DNA from: Sulfurovum sp.
Lineage (GTDB): Bacteria; Campylobacterota; Campylobacteria; Campylobacterales; Sulfurovaceae
Length of the DNA: 30,171 nt
Assembly (NCBI GenBank): GCA_016744875.1
Contig: JADGDL010000012.1
Coordinates: 27,483 to 57,653, forward strand
Direction of reading: 5' to 3'
Shown: positions 8,521-15,483 of the stretch, piece after piece
Numbering within the stretch: position 1 is the first letter of the stretch
Layout: each line of letters opens with the position of its first letter
Position numbers and translations under genes: made by a program
The notes under the pieces: model-generated
Told to the model about the DNA's origin: nothing
Database searches by the model: none
Seen by the model: only the letters and a program-made list of their open reading frames with translations

Positions 8521-8895
8521 TTAATATTCAACTTCAAAGTCTTCATCACCATTGTCACAGTTGTCACAATAATTATAGCTACTTTGAATTGAAGCAATTT
8601 CGCTTTGTAAGATCTGCAAAACATCAATTTTGCCATCTAAAAACTCAATTATATCTAAATCATCTTTATCTTCAGAAACCAGATCACTTAGCTTAAGTCT
8701 TAACTTTGAATCCATCTGATGATCATATGTGTTCCCACATCTATCACAATCCAAAATAAGACTGCCACTTAACATAGCCTCTAAAGTTACTTGATGATAA
8801 CCACTTTTTTGTAAAGTTCCTTCAAGCAAAATACCCTCTGAACTAAGTTCAATGGGTTTTGCAGTAGAACCAATTTTATCAAATACAATTTGCAT
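8521..8895 (-). CDS. YceD/DUF177 family protein
   Basis: Small acidic protein of the YceD (DUF177) family, 124 residues, whose genes nearly always precede rpmF. Family members are linked to 23S rRNA or ribosome assembly, but the biochemistry is poorly defined. Seen: LEGTLQKSGYHQVTLEAMLSGSL followed by CDRCGNTYDH, the conserved CxxC, at about 50-60, and an acidic segment ending in ILQSEIASIQ. Unusually, the C-terminus carries a second pair, YCDNCDNGDEDFEVEY, so four cysteines could bind one metal ion. The ribosome-binding site is AAGGAG. The family call rests on the CxxC context, size and position. Confidence 0.88.
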   Translation of the reverse strand: MQIVFDKIGSTAKPIELSSEGILLEGTLQKSGYHQVTLEAMLSGSLILDCDRCGNTYDHQMDSKLRLKLSDLVSEDKDDLDIIEFLDGKIDVLQILQSEIASIQSSYNYCDNCDNGDEDFEVEY

Positions 8896-8916
8896 AAGGG
8901 TTCTCCTTAAATTGTA

Positions 8917-9330
8917 TTAGTTTATCTCTCTTTGTGCAAAGAAGAAATTGATTTCAATCGTTGCATTTTCAACAGAATCAGATCCGTGAACAGCATTTGC
9001 ATCAATACTTTCTGCGAAGTCAGCTCTGATAGTTCCAGGTTCTGCTTCTGCTGGGTTTGTAGCACCCATAAGATCTCTATTTTTTGACATTGCATTGTCA
9101 CCTTCAAGTACAGTCACTACAACTGGTCCTGAGATCATGAAATCTACAAGGTCTTTAAAGAAAGGTCTTTCAGCATGGATAGCATAAAATGCTTCAGCAT
9201 CTACACGAGAAAGTCTGATTTTTTTAGTTGCTGCAATTCTAAGGTTTGCAGATTCAAATCTTGCAAGAATTTGTCCAACTACGTTTTTAGCTACTGCATC
9301 TGGTTTAATGATTGATAATGTTTGTTCCAT
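8917..9330 (-). CDS. ndk: nucleoside diphosphate kinase
   Basis: Transfers the gamma-phosphate from ATP to other nucleoside diphosphates. It has 137 residues, the usual length. Seen: N-terminal MEQTLSIIKPDAV, ERPFF near 54-58, and the active-site histidine H115 in NAVHGSDS, followed by the typical C-terminal FFFAQREI. The ribosome-binding site is AGGAA. It is the first gene of the ndk-yceD-rpmF-plsX-fabH-phosphoesterase run, with gaps of 21, 15, 5, 121 and 6 bases. C. jejuni has the same order from ndk to fabH as I recall. Confidence 0.97.
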   Translation of the reverse strand: MEQTLSIIKPDAVAKNVVGQILARFESANLRIAATKKIRLSRVDAEAFYAIHAERPFFKDLVDFMISGPVVVTVLEGDNAMSKNRDLMGATNPAEAEPGTIRADFAESIDANAVHGSDSVENATIEINFFFAQREIN

Positions 9331-9364
9331 CTTATATTCCTAAGAGATAATTTACTTCCAAATC

Positions 9365-9370
9365 TATATA
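9365..9370 (-). promoter_or_regulatory. candidate -10 box for the ndk operon
   Basis: TATATA, 34 bases before the ndk ATG, in the 157-base spacer after the ferredoxin gene. It is one mismatch-rich AT box among several nearby, so the exact hexamer is uncertain. Confidence 0.35.
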
Positions 9371-9452
9371 ATGGAGAGTATTCGGCCGGAATTTTATCTA
9401 AAAAAATATTAAAATGAGTTGAATTTTGGGGGATTTGTTGTTGTATCTGGAT

Positions 9453-9474
9453 TAGACTGCCAGGAGGCAGTCTA
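9453..9474 (-). terminator. perfect 9-bp GC-rich stem-loop after the ferredoxin gene
   Basis: The arms TAGACTGCC and GGCAGTCTA enclose a 4-base loop. It begins 14 bases past the ferredoxin stop. It is the most stable short hairpin in the window but has no T-run on either strand. It is probably a 3' end stabiliser or a non-canonical terminator separating ferredoxin from ndk. Confidence 0.5.
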
Positions 9475-9487
9475 GAAATAGTAAATA

Positions 9488-9763
9488 CTACTCTTCGATA
9501 ACAGAAGAACCTTTAGCTCCTCTGTTTTCAGATGCAGGCATGCCATCAGTTGGATCATCCCACTGAATACAATCTTCAGTTGGACATGCTTCAGCACAAG
9601 CCGGAGTATCAAAGTGATCTACACACTCAACACATTTGTCTGCGTATACGTAGTAAATTTCTTCTCCCGTTGGGTTATCATCCTCATCTACAATTGCTTC
9701 TACTGGACATTCGTCAATACAAGCTGCACAATTGATACAAGTATCTGTAATCATTACTGCCAT
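9488..9763 (-). CDS. fdxA: 2[4Fe-4S] ferredoxin, Allochromatium (Alvin) type
   Basis: Small electron carrier of 91 residues. Two cluster motifs are seen: CINCAACIDECP (residues 9-20) and a second in which CVEC is separated from CAEACP by an insertion (about 44-61). The insertion between two ligands of one cluster, followed by a C-terminal extension, is the mark of Alvin-type ferredoxins with one very low-potential cluster. In Campylobacterota such ferredoxins serve pyruvate/2-oxoglutarate oxidoreductases and, in autotrophs, the reductive TCA cycle; that use is inferred. It has its own extended -10 promoter and ribosome-binding site (AAAGGATG), and is probably monocistronic. Confidence 0.93.
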   Translation of the reverse strand: MAVMITDTCINCAACIDECPVEAIVDEDDNPTGEEIYYVYADKCVECVDHFDTPACAEACPTEDCIQWDDPTDGMPASENRGAKGSSVIEE

Positions 9764-9793
9764 TTTTCATCCTTTTAATTAAAATATACCCAA

Positions 9794-9799
9794 ACTATA
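9794..9799 (-). promoter_or_regulatory. extended -10 box for the ferredoxin gene
   Basis: The minus strand reads TGCTATAGT (extended -10, TATAGT hexamer), 31 bases before the ATG. The predicted leader is about 24 bases. It is one of the better promoter matches in the window. Confidence 0.6.
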
Positions 9800-9912
9800 G
9801 CAAAAAATTTTAAATAAACCTTTAATCTCAAAACTATTCAACACTAAATTGTTAAATACGCTCCAATTACTAACAGGGCATCATTTAAACGGTATTAATA
9901 ATGAATATCATA

Positions 9913-11070
9913 TTAAATATTCAGGTATTCTTTGATCTCTTCAACTCTAGTTGTTTTTTCCCATGTAAAATCTTCATCTTCTCTGCCAAAGTGCCCATAG
10001 GCTGCTGTTTTTCTATAGATAGGTCTCAAAAGATCCAATTCTTCCATGATTCCTTTTGGTGTAAGGTCAAATAGTTCCTCTACACAGGAGCTTATCTTCT
10101 CTTCATCTACATTTGCTGTACCCTGAGTATCCACATAGATAGAAACAGGTGCAGCAACACCAATGGCATAAGCTATCTGGATAGTCGCTTTTTCACATGC
10201 CCCTGCTGCTACAAGGTTTTTAGCCACATAACGTGCCGCATACGCTGCAGAGCGATCTACTTTTGTAGGATCTTTCCCGGAAAATGCTCCTCCACCATGT
10301 GGACAAGAACCCCCATAAGTATCTACGATGATCTTTCTACCTGTAAGCCCAGCATCTCCCTGTGGGCCACCTATCACAAAACGACCCGTAGGATTGATGT
10401 GGTAAATGATATCATCAGAGAATAATTCTGCAGGTATTACCGCTTTTATAACCTCTTCTAGAACAGCTTTTTGAACCTGTGCTAAAGAGACATTGTCGTG
10501 ATGTTGTGTGGATACAACGATCGTATCTATAGATACAGGTTTCCCATCAACATACTTCACAGAAACCTGTGCTTTACCATCTGGACGTAAAAACGGGACA
10601 GTTCCGTTCTTACGTACTTCAGCAAGTTTTGCAGTGATCTTGTGTGCCAGTGAAATAGGAAGAGGCATTAATTCAGGTGTCTCTTTACATGCATAACCAA
10701 ACATCAACCCCTGGTCACCTGCTCCTATCTCACCTGAAGCCTGGTCTACGCCCTGATTGATATCCGGGCTCTGTTCACCTATACCATTCAGTACACCCGC
10801 AGATCTATAGTCAAAACCATATTTTGCATCTGTGTATCCTATATCTTTTACCACTTCACGTGCAATCTCTTGCATCGGTGCATAGGCTGTTGTTTTAAGT
10901 TCTCCTGCGATAACACAAAAACCATTGCTCACTAACGTCTCACAAGCCACACGCGCTTGAGGATCTCTTTCGATGATATAGTCGAGTATAGCATCTGAGA
11001 TCTGATCAGCCATTTTATCTGGATGACCTTCGGTTACCGATTCACTTGTAAAAATGTATTCGTTAGCCAT
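9913..11070 (-). CDS. metK: S-adenosylmethionine synthetase
   Basis: Makes S-adenosylmethionine from methionine and ATP. The product is 385 residues, a full-length family member. Seen: VTEGHPDKMADQISDA (about 11-27), GAGDQGLMFGYA (about 116-127), the P-loop-like GGGAFSGKDPTKVDRS (about 258-273) and a normal C-terminus. The ribosome-binding site is AAGGATTT. The 187 bases before it, after dxs, are full of inverted repeats and hold a diverged copy (D) of the dispersed hairpin element on the metK sense strand. This leader does not resemble a SAM riboswitch that I recognise. No good -10 box was found, so readthrough from dxs is possible. Confidence 0.98.
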   Translation of the reverse strand: MANEYIFTSESVTEGHPDKMADQISDAILDYIIERDPQARVACETLVSNGFCVIAGELKTTAYAPMQEIAREVVKDIGYTDAKYGFDYRSAGVLNGIGEQSPDINQGVDQASGEIGAGDQGLMFGYACKETPELMPLPISLAHKITAKLAEVRKNGTVPFLRPDGKAQVSVKYVDGKPVSIDTIVVSTQHHDNVSLAQVQKAVLEEVIKAVIPAELFSDDIIYHINPTGRFVIGGPQGDAGLTGRKIIVDTYGGSCPHGGGAFSGKDPTKVDRSAAYAARYVAKNLVAAGACEKATIQIAYAIGVAAPVSIYVDTQGTANVDEEKISSCVEELFDLTPKGIMEELDLLRPIYRKTAAYGHFGREDEDFTWEKTTRVEEIKEYLNI

Positions 11071-11102
11071 TTTTAAATCCTTTATTCTATTTTAATTTCT
11101 CC

Positions 11103-11174
11103 TTGAAAAGAGGCAAAGCACTTTTCAATTCCTCTCACTGAAGTTTCACCTTCGGTTCAAGTGATTCTCACTGT
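11103..11174 (-). repeat. dispersed three-hairpin element, diverged copy D in the metK leader
   Basis: Read on the minus strand: hairpin 1 AGTGA-GAA-TCACT (11160-11172), spacer TTGAACC (TTGAGCC in copy C), hairpin 2 GAAG/CTTC (11140-11153), and hairpin 3 with arms TTGAAAAG/CTTTTCAA and an apical GC-TTT-GC (11103-11128). The hairpin order, the spacer and the GC-TTT-GC tip match copies A-C. Overall sequence identity is low, so membership is inferred from architecture. Just before hairpin 1 the CAGTGA unit occurs in near-tandem. Confidence 0.5.
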
Positions 11175-11192
11175 TCACTGTCACTGAACTTG

Positions 11193-11224
11193 AAAAAACA
11201 ACTCGTAAGATGCTTATTGAAGTT
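11193..11224 (-). terminator. weak intrinsic terminator candidate after dxs
   Basis: On the minus strand, an interrupted stem (AACT/AGTT outer, TAAG/CTTA inner) is followed by G and a run of six T (11193-11198). It is the only T-run in the dxs-metK gap that follows a stem. Weak pairing makes it tentative. Confidence 0.35.
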
Positions 11225-11232
11225 CACTATGT

Positions 11233-11265
11233 TCATATAGTGTGGGTTAAAGCCACACTATATGA
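11233..11265. other. perfect 13-bp stem-loop overlapping the dxs stop codon
   Basis: The arms (11233-11245 and 11253-11265, core CATATAGTGTGG) pair without mismatch around a 7-base loop. The dxs stop codon lies inside the stem. There is no T-run directly after it. It may slow termination of translation, protect the 3' end, or work with the T-run at 11193-11198. Confidence 0.6.
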
Positions 11266-13057
11266 TGTCTTTTGCCAATTGTTCCGGCAATATTCCCAAA
11301 CTCTCTTCCACCAATTTTGTATTACCATGGGTAATAAATGCATCATCATATTCAAAAGAAGTTAATGAAACATCTTGTATGTTTTTCTCACTCAATAACT
11401 CTAATATAGCAGACCCTACCCCACCCATTTTAGCAGAGTCAGAAAAAACATACCATTTTTTATATTTTTTAGAAAGTTCACTAAGCATCTTTTCATCTAA
11501 AGGTTTCACAAAACGCAAATCTAAAACAGCCACTGTGTTTTCTAAAAGTGCTGCTGTCTGTTCTGCACGTCCTACTCCATTACCATACCCTATAAAGAGT
11601 ATATCTTCACCTTCTTGCAATAATACAGATTTTCCAAGTTCATAGGCTGGACTTTCTCTATCCTCAGCTAAAAATGCACCTCTTGGATATCTAAATGCAC
11701 AAGGATGTTCATACTCTTTAGCAAAATTCATACATAACTTCATAGTTGTTTCATTATAAGGTGCGAACAGTGTCATGTTTGGTATACCTCTTAGATAAGA
11801 GATATCAAAAGCACCTTGATGTGTTTCACCATCTTCCCCTACGATCCCCGCTCTGTCAAGGGCAAATGCCACAGGCAGATCCATTAAGGCGATATCGTGA
11901 ATAAGCTGATCAAATCCACGCTGTAAAAATGTAGAGTAGATCGTACAAAAAGGTTTAAAGCCTTCTTTTGCCAAAGGTCCCATAGAAGTGACTGCATGCT
12001 GTTCTGCTATAGCAACATCCCAGAAACGTTCTGGATATTTTTCTATCGCTGCTGACATACCTGTACCTGTTGGCATAGCTGCAGTTACACCTACAATTTT
12101 TTCGTCTTTACCCGCAAGTTCTACCAACGTCTCAGAAAAAATAGCAGTAGCCGCTTTAGCACCATTTTTCTTAGGAGCCATACCGGTTTTAAGATCAAAG
12201 GCACTTACCCCATGCCAATGCTCTTTGGTCCCCTCTGCGATCTCATACCCTTTACCCTTAGTCGTTTGTGCATGTATGATCACCGGCTTTTTCAATGCTT
12301 TGGCTACTTCCATCGTTTCCATAAGTGACTCAATATCATGCCCATCCACAGGTCCAATATACTCTATTCCCATCTCTTCAAACAGAATGCCTGGTGTGAT
12401 AAGCTTAAAAGACTCTTCAAATCTTTTTGCCATATAGCTCGCACTTTCAGGTAAATGATCCAGTACTTTCTCAACACCGCCTTTAAACCTTTGATAAAAA
12501 GAACCTGCCATTGTTTGAGAAAGTAGTTTAGAGATAGCCCCTATAGGTTTAGCAATACTCATCTCATTATCATTGAGTATGATCACTACAGGGTACTTTC
12601 TATCTCCAAGTTCATTCATTGCTTCATAAACCATACCAGCAGACATACTTCCATCACCAATGAATGCGACAGGTACCCTATCTTCACCTTTAAGTCCTAT
12701 AGCTTTTGCTGCACCCACTGCCAATGAAATAGAAGTAGAACTGTGCCCTGCAACATAATAGTCATACCTAGACTCTTTTGGCTTTGTATACCCACAGATA
12801 CCGTCAAATTGTCTTAAAGTATCAAACTCTTCCCATCTCCCTGTGATAAGTTTATGCGCATAGGCTTGATGACTAACATCAAATATAAAGGGATCCTTTT
12901 CAACATCAAAAACCTTATGCATTGCCACTATAAGATCTGTTGCACCCATAGTAGAAGAGAGATGTCCACCATTTTTACTTACCGTATCCAATATCTTCTT
13001 TCTGATATCTTCTGCTAAAGTATTGAGCTCTTCTAAAGAGTATGCCTGAATATCCAT
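11258..13057 (-). CDS. dxs: 1-deoxy-D-xylulose-5-phosphate synthase
   Basis: Thiamine-diphosphate enzyme that condenses pyruvate and glyceraldehyde 3-phosphate, the first step of the MEP isoprenoid pathway. The product is 599 residues from the ATG at 13057. I prefer this start to the longer open frame (to 13126) because it follows the stop of the preceding gene by one base, has AAAGAGA upstream, and gives the family-like MDIQAYSLEELNTLAEDIRK. Seen: GGHLSSTMGATDL, the ThDP/magnesium motif GDGSMSAG with MNE downstream, the transketolase central region EQHAVTSMGPLAKEGFKP, and DRAGIVGEDGETHQGAFD. In Campylobacter dxs follows fliH; here it follows the 74-residue orphan. Confidence 0.97.
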   Translation of the reverse strand: MDIQAYSLEELNTLAEDIRKKILDTVSKNGGHLSSTMGATDLIVAMHKVFDVEKDPFIFDVSHQAYAHKLITGRWEEFDTLRQFDGICGYTKPKESRYDYYVAGHSSTSISLAVGAAKAIGLKGEDRVPVAFIGDGSMSAGMVYEAMNELGDRKYPVVIILNDNEMSIAKPIGAISKLLSQTMAGSFYQRFKGGVEKVLDHLPESASYMAKRFEESFKLITPGILFEEMGIEYIGPVDGHDIESLMETMEVAKALKKPVIIHAQTTKGKGYEIAEGTKEHWHGVSAFDLKTGMAPKKNGAKAATAIFSETLVELAGKDEKIVGVTAAMPTGTGMSAAIEKYPERFWDVAIAEQHAVTSMGPLAKEGFKPFCTIYSTFLQRGFDQLIHDIALMDLPVAFALDRAGIVGEDGETHQGAFDISYLRGIPNMTLFAPYNETTMKLCMNFAKEYEHPCAFRYPRGAFLAEDRESPAYELGKSVLLQEGEDILFIGYGNGVGRAEQTAALLENTVAVLDLRFVKPLDEKMLSELSKKYKKWYVFSDSAKMGGVGSAILELLSEKNIQDVSLTSFEYDDAFITHGNTKLVEESLGILPEQLAKDII

Positions 13058-13058
13058 C

Positions 13059-13283
13059 TTATCTCTTTTCAGCATATGCGTTATTATAGGCTGTGATGAT
13101 TTTTTTTGTAAATCCGATCTGTTCATCTGTATATTCCATGCCTAAACTTTCTGCTAAATTTTTTAACTCTTTTTTTGTTACTTTCTTTATATTACTCTGT
13201 GTCTCTTTAGCTTGGATAAAGTCTTTCAAAAGAAAAGGTTTAATTTTCACATCACCCGCCTTTACCACAGCTACTTTTTTCAA
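13059..13283 (-). CDS. 74-residue protein of unknown function between hisC and dxs
   Basis: I do not recognise this protein. It is lysine-rich with no membrane segment. A short strand-like N-terminus (MKKVAVVKAGDVKIKPFLL) is followed by a helical, charged C-terminal half (KKVTKKELKNLAESLGMEY onward). The start is TTG, overlapping the hisC TGA stop, with GGAAG upstream; the stop is one base before dxs. This tight coupling on both sides argues that it is a real gene in the operon. It occupies the place where Campylobacter, as I recall, has fliF-fliG-fliH. It could be a remnant, a replacement or an unrelated insertion, and I see no FliH motif. An A8 run lies near its 3' end (13100-13107). Confidence 0.7.
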   Translation of the reverse strand: MKKVAVVKAGDVKIKPFLLKDFIQAKETQSNIKKVTKKELKNLAESLGMEYTDEQIGFTKKIITAYNNAYAEKR

Positions 13284-14377
13284 GCGATCACTTCCGAAAA
13301 ATGCTTAAAGAAGATATCATTCTGTTTTTCCGTTCCTATAGTGATACGCATTGCATTCATCCCGTAAGAGGCCAGGTTCCGTATGATCACCCCTCGCTTT
13401 AGTAATGCATCAGAGATCTTTGTAGAGTCCATATTATCATCAAAAATATAAGTAATAAAATTAGTATAACTTTCTATGTATTTAAATCCCTTATCTTTTG
13501 CAAAAGCTTCATACCGTTTGATCTGTTCTTGGTGGAGCGTAATAGATTCTTCAACAAAACTGTTATCTTTGCATGCCTCTATAGCTACACATAAAGAGAG
13601 TGTAGAGATGTTAAATGGTGGTCTCATTTTATGAAGCTCTTTTATGAGTTCAGCCTGTGCGATACCATACCCTACACGCATACCACCCAAACCATGTGCT
13701 TTGGAGAATGTACCCAGGTAGATCACATTAGGAAACACCATAAGATCATTTGGTGTGATTTCATATGCTTTGTCTTTTGCAGCAGCATACTCCATATATG
13801 CACCATCCACTACCACGATAGCCTCAGGTCCGATAGCTTTAATGAGTTTTAAAACCTCATCTCTGCTTGTCGCATCTCCTGTAGGATTATTAGGTGTACA
13901 GATATAGACGATCTTAGGTTTACGCATCTCATATGCTTCCATAAATTCATCATATTTATGTTCATGACTCATCGTTCGCAATACTTTCGCACCCATTTGC
14001 TTCGCATAGATCTCATACATCGCAAACGTCACCCCTGACATCAGTACAGAAGAATTTTCATCTAAAACAGCTCGTGAGATAAACTCTAACACTTGGTCAG
14101 AACCTGCACCGATGATGATGTTTTCATCTTGCACATCAAACTTAGCACTCAATGCCGCCTTGAGTTCAAACATACTGTCATCAGGATAAAGATGTGCTAT
14201 ATCAGCATTAGACCTGATCACTTTTGATATGGCAGGATTTGTTCCTATAGGGTTCTCATTGGAAGCAAGCTTAACCACATCCTCTGCTGCTATACCAAAT
14301 TCACGTACCAGCAGTTCGATAGGCTTTCCAGCTTCATAAATCTTGATATCTTTAAGTGCTTTATTAAATTTTATCAT
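13280..14377 (-). CDS. hisC: histidinol-phosphate (and probably aromatic) aminotransferase
   Basis: PLP-dependent class I/II aminotransferase, 365 residues, a usual HisC length. Seen: LASNENPIGTNPAI (38-50), YPDD (64-67), GAGSDQVLEF (90-99), TPNNPTGD (161-168), VVDGAYMEY (189-197), the PLP lysine K226 in GTFSKAHGLGGMRVGYG, and the C-terminal arginine motif MRITIGT. It lies 23 bases after pheA. That neighbour, and the lack of any tyrB or aspC nearby, suggest it also transaminates phenylpyruvate and hydroxyphenylpyruvate, as broad-specificity HisC enzymes do. That part is inference. Confidence 0.93.
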   Translation of the reverse strand: MIKFNKALKDIKIYEAGKPIELLVREFGIAAEDVVKLASNENPIGTNPAISKVIRSNADIAHLYPDDSMFELKAALSAKFDVQDENIIIGAGSDQVLEFISRAVLDENSSVLMSGVTFAMYEIYAKQMGAKVLRTMSHEHKYDEFMEAYEMRKPKIVYICTPNNPTGDATSRDEVLKLIKAIGPEAIVVVDGAYMEYAAAKDKAYEITPNDLMVFPNVIYLGTFSKAHGLGGMRVGYGIAQAELIKELHKMRPPFNISTLSLCVAIEACKDNSFVEESITLHQEQIKRYEAFAKDKGFKYIESYTNFITYIFDDNMDSTKISDALLKRGVIIRNLASYGMNAMRITIGTEKQNDIFFKHFSEVIA

Positions 14378-14400
14378 TTTCTTTACTCCCTATTCTCTAC

Positions 14401-15459
14401 TTAAACATCATCGGTCTCTTTAACATAAGAGCCCAATACTTTAATCTCTTTTTTCATATTATCCAAAATAGGTTTGACCTTTTCATCATCTTTATGTCCA
14501 TGAAACTCTATAAAGAAAATCGATTGTCCTTCAACAATATGTGACTTGATCTTTGTAAGATTCACTTGGGCTTTTTCAAAATGATTTAAAAAATCAACCA
14601 ATGCACCAGGCCTGTCGGAAAGCCTTACGAGTAAAGATGTTTTATCATTTCCTGAGGCTGCATTTTCAAAATTTGAAATAATAAAAAAACGCGTTCTGTT
14701 ATTGGCATTGTCTTCAATATTTTCAAAACGTACAGGCAGATTATTGATCTTTGCTGCAACTGAAGGACAAAGTGCCGCGGCAGTCTCATCTTTCATTGCA
14801 AGTTTTGCTGCCTTGGCTGTAGATTCTACAGGGATAAGCTCAACATCATCAAAACCAAGATCATCTAAAAAGTTGCGACATTGTCCAAAAGCAATATCTT
14901 TAGAATATATCTTTTTGATCTTTTTAACATCATCATTTAACGTTGCAAATGCTAAGTGAACATCGATCATCACCTCTGCAATGATCTTTAAGTTATATTC
15001 ATCAAGACAATTAAGCGTATCACTTACAATACCGTTTGAAGAGTTTTCTATAGGGATCACACCAAACTTTGCTGTACCTTTGTCTACTTCACGAAATATA
15101 CCCTGAATAGACCCCATAGGAAGGTATGCTGACATCGCACCAAACTTGGACTCTGCAGCCTGATGGGTAAAGGAAGCTTCTGGGCCCAAGTACGCTACAG
15201 CTTCAGGACGTTCAAGGTTTCTTGCTACGGCGAACATCTCTAAAAACAGTGCGTCAATTGCAGGGTCTGTCAGCTTACCGCTATTTTGACTTTTAAGACG
15301 GTTCAAAATAGCCTGTTCACGTTCAGGACGGTAGATGGGTGCACCTGTGGTATTTTTGAGTTCCCCAACCTGATGTACCAACTCCATACGTTCATTATAG
15401 AGTTTTAAAAGTGTGTCATCTAATGCATCGATCTTTACTCTTAAATCATCAAGTGTCAT
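14401..15459 (-). CDS. pheA: bifunctional chorismate mutase / prephenate dehydratase (P-protein)
   Basis: Converts chorismate to prephenate and then to phenylpyruvate. The product is 352 residues. Domains: chorismate mutase at about 1-85 (LRVKIDALDDTLLKLYNERMxL, then YRPEREQAIL); prephenate dehydratase at about 88-268 (VAYLGPEASFTHQAA, GVIPIENSSNGIV, and the catalytic NNRTRFF motif); and a regulatory ACT domain at about 273-350. The ACT glycine motif is present (DRPGALVDFL), but the ESRP motif that helps bind feedback phenylalanine is replaced by KSHI (in LTKIKSHIVEGQ). Feedback control may therefore be altered. A ribosome-binding site (AGGA) lies close to the start. It sits between lysA and hisC. 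Confidence 0.96.
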   Translation of the reverse strand: MTLDDLRVKIDALDDTLLKLYNERMELVHQVGELKNTTGAPIYRPEREQAILNRLKSQNSGKLTDPAIDALFLEMFAVARNLERPEAVAYLGPEASFTHQAAESKFGAMSAYLPMGSIQGIFREVDKGTAKFGVIPIENSSNGIVSDTLNCLDEYNLKIIAEVMIDVHLAFATLNDDVKKIKKIYSKDIAFGQCRNFLDDLGFDDVELIPVESTAKAAKLAMKDETAAALCPSVAAKINNLPVRFENIEDNANNRTRFFIISNFENAASGNDKTSLLVRLSDRPGALVDFLNHFEKAQVNLTKIKSHIVEGQSIFFIEFHGHKDDEKVKPILDNMKKEIKVLGSYVKETDDV

Positions 15460-15483
15460 CTATCCTGCCTTTATTGTCTATGT

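Noticed and set aside
9453..9474. Rho-independent terminator with certainty after the ferredoxin gene
   Set aside because: The stem is strong, but neither strand has a following T-run, so I list it only as a terminator candidate.
11071..11257. SAM riboswitch before metK
   Set aside because: The hairpins do not match the conserved core of any SAM riboswitch class I know, and these classes are not usual in Campylobacterota. The architecture fits the dispersed element better.
11988..12437. 149-codon plus-strand open frame opposite dxs
   Set aside because: Antisense shadow of dxs with no ribosome-binding site and no recognisable motif.
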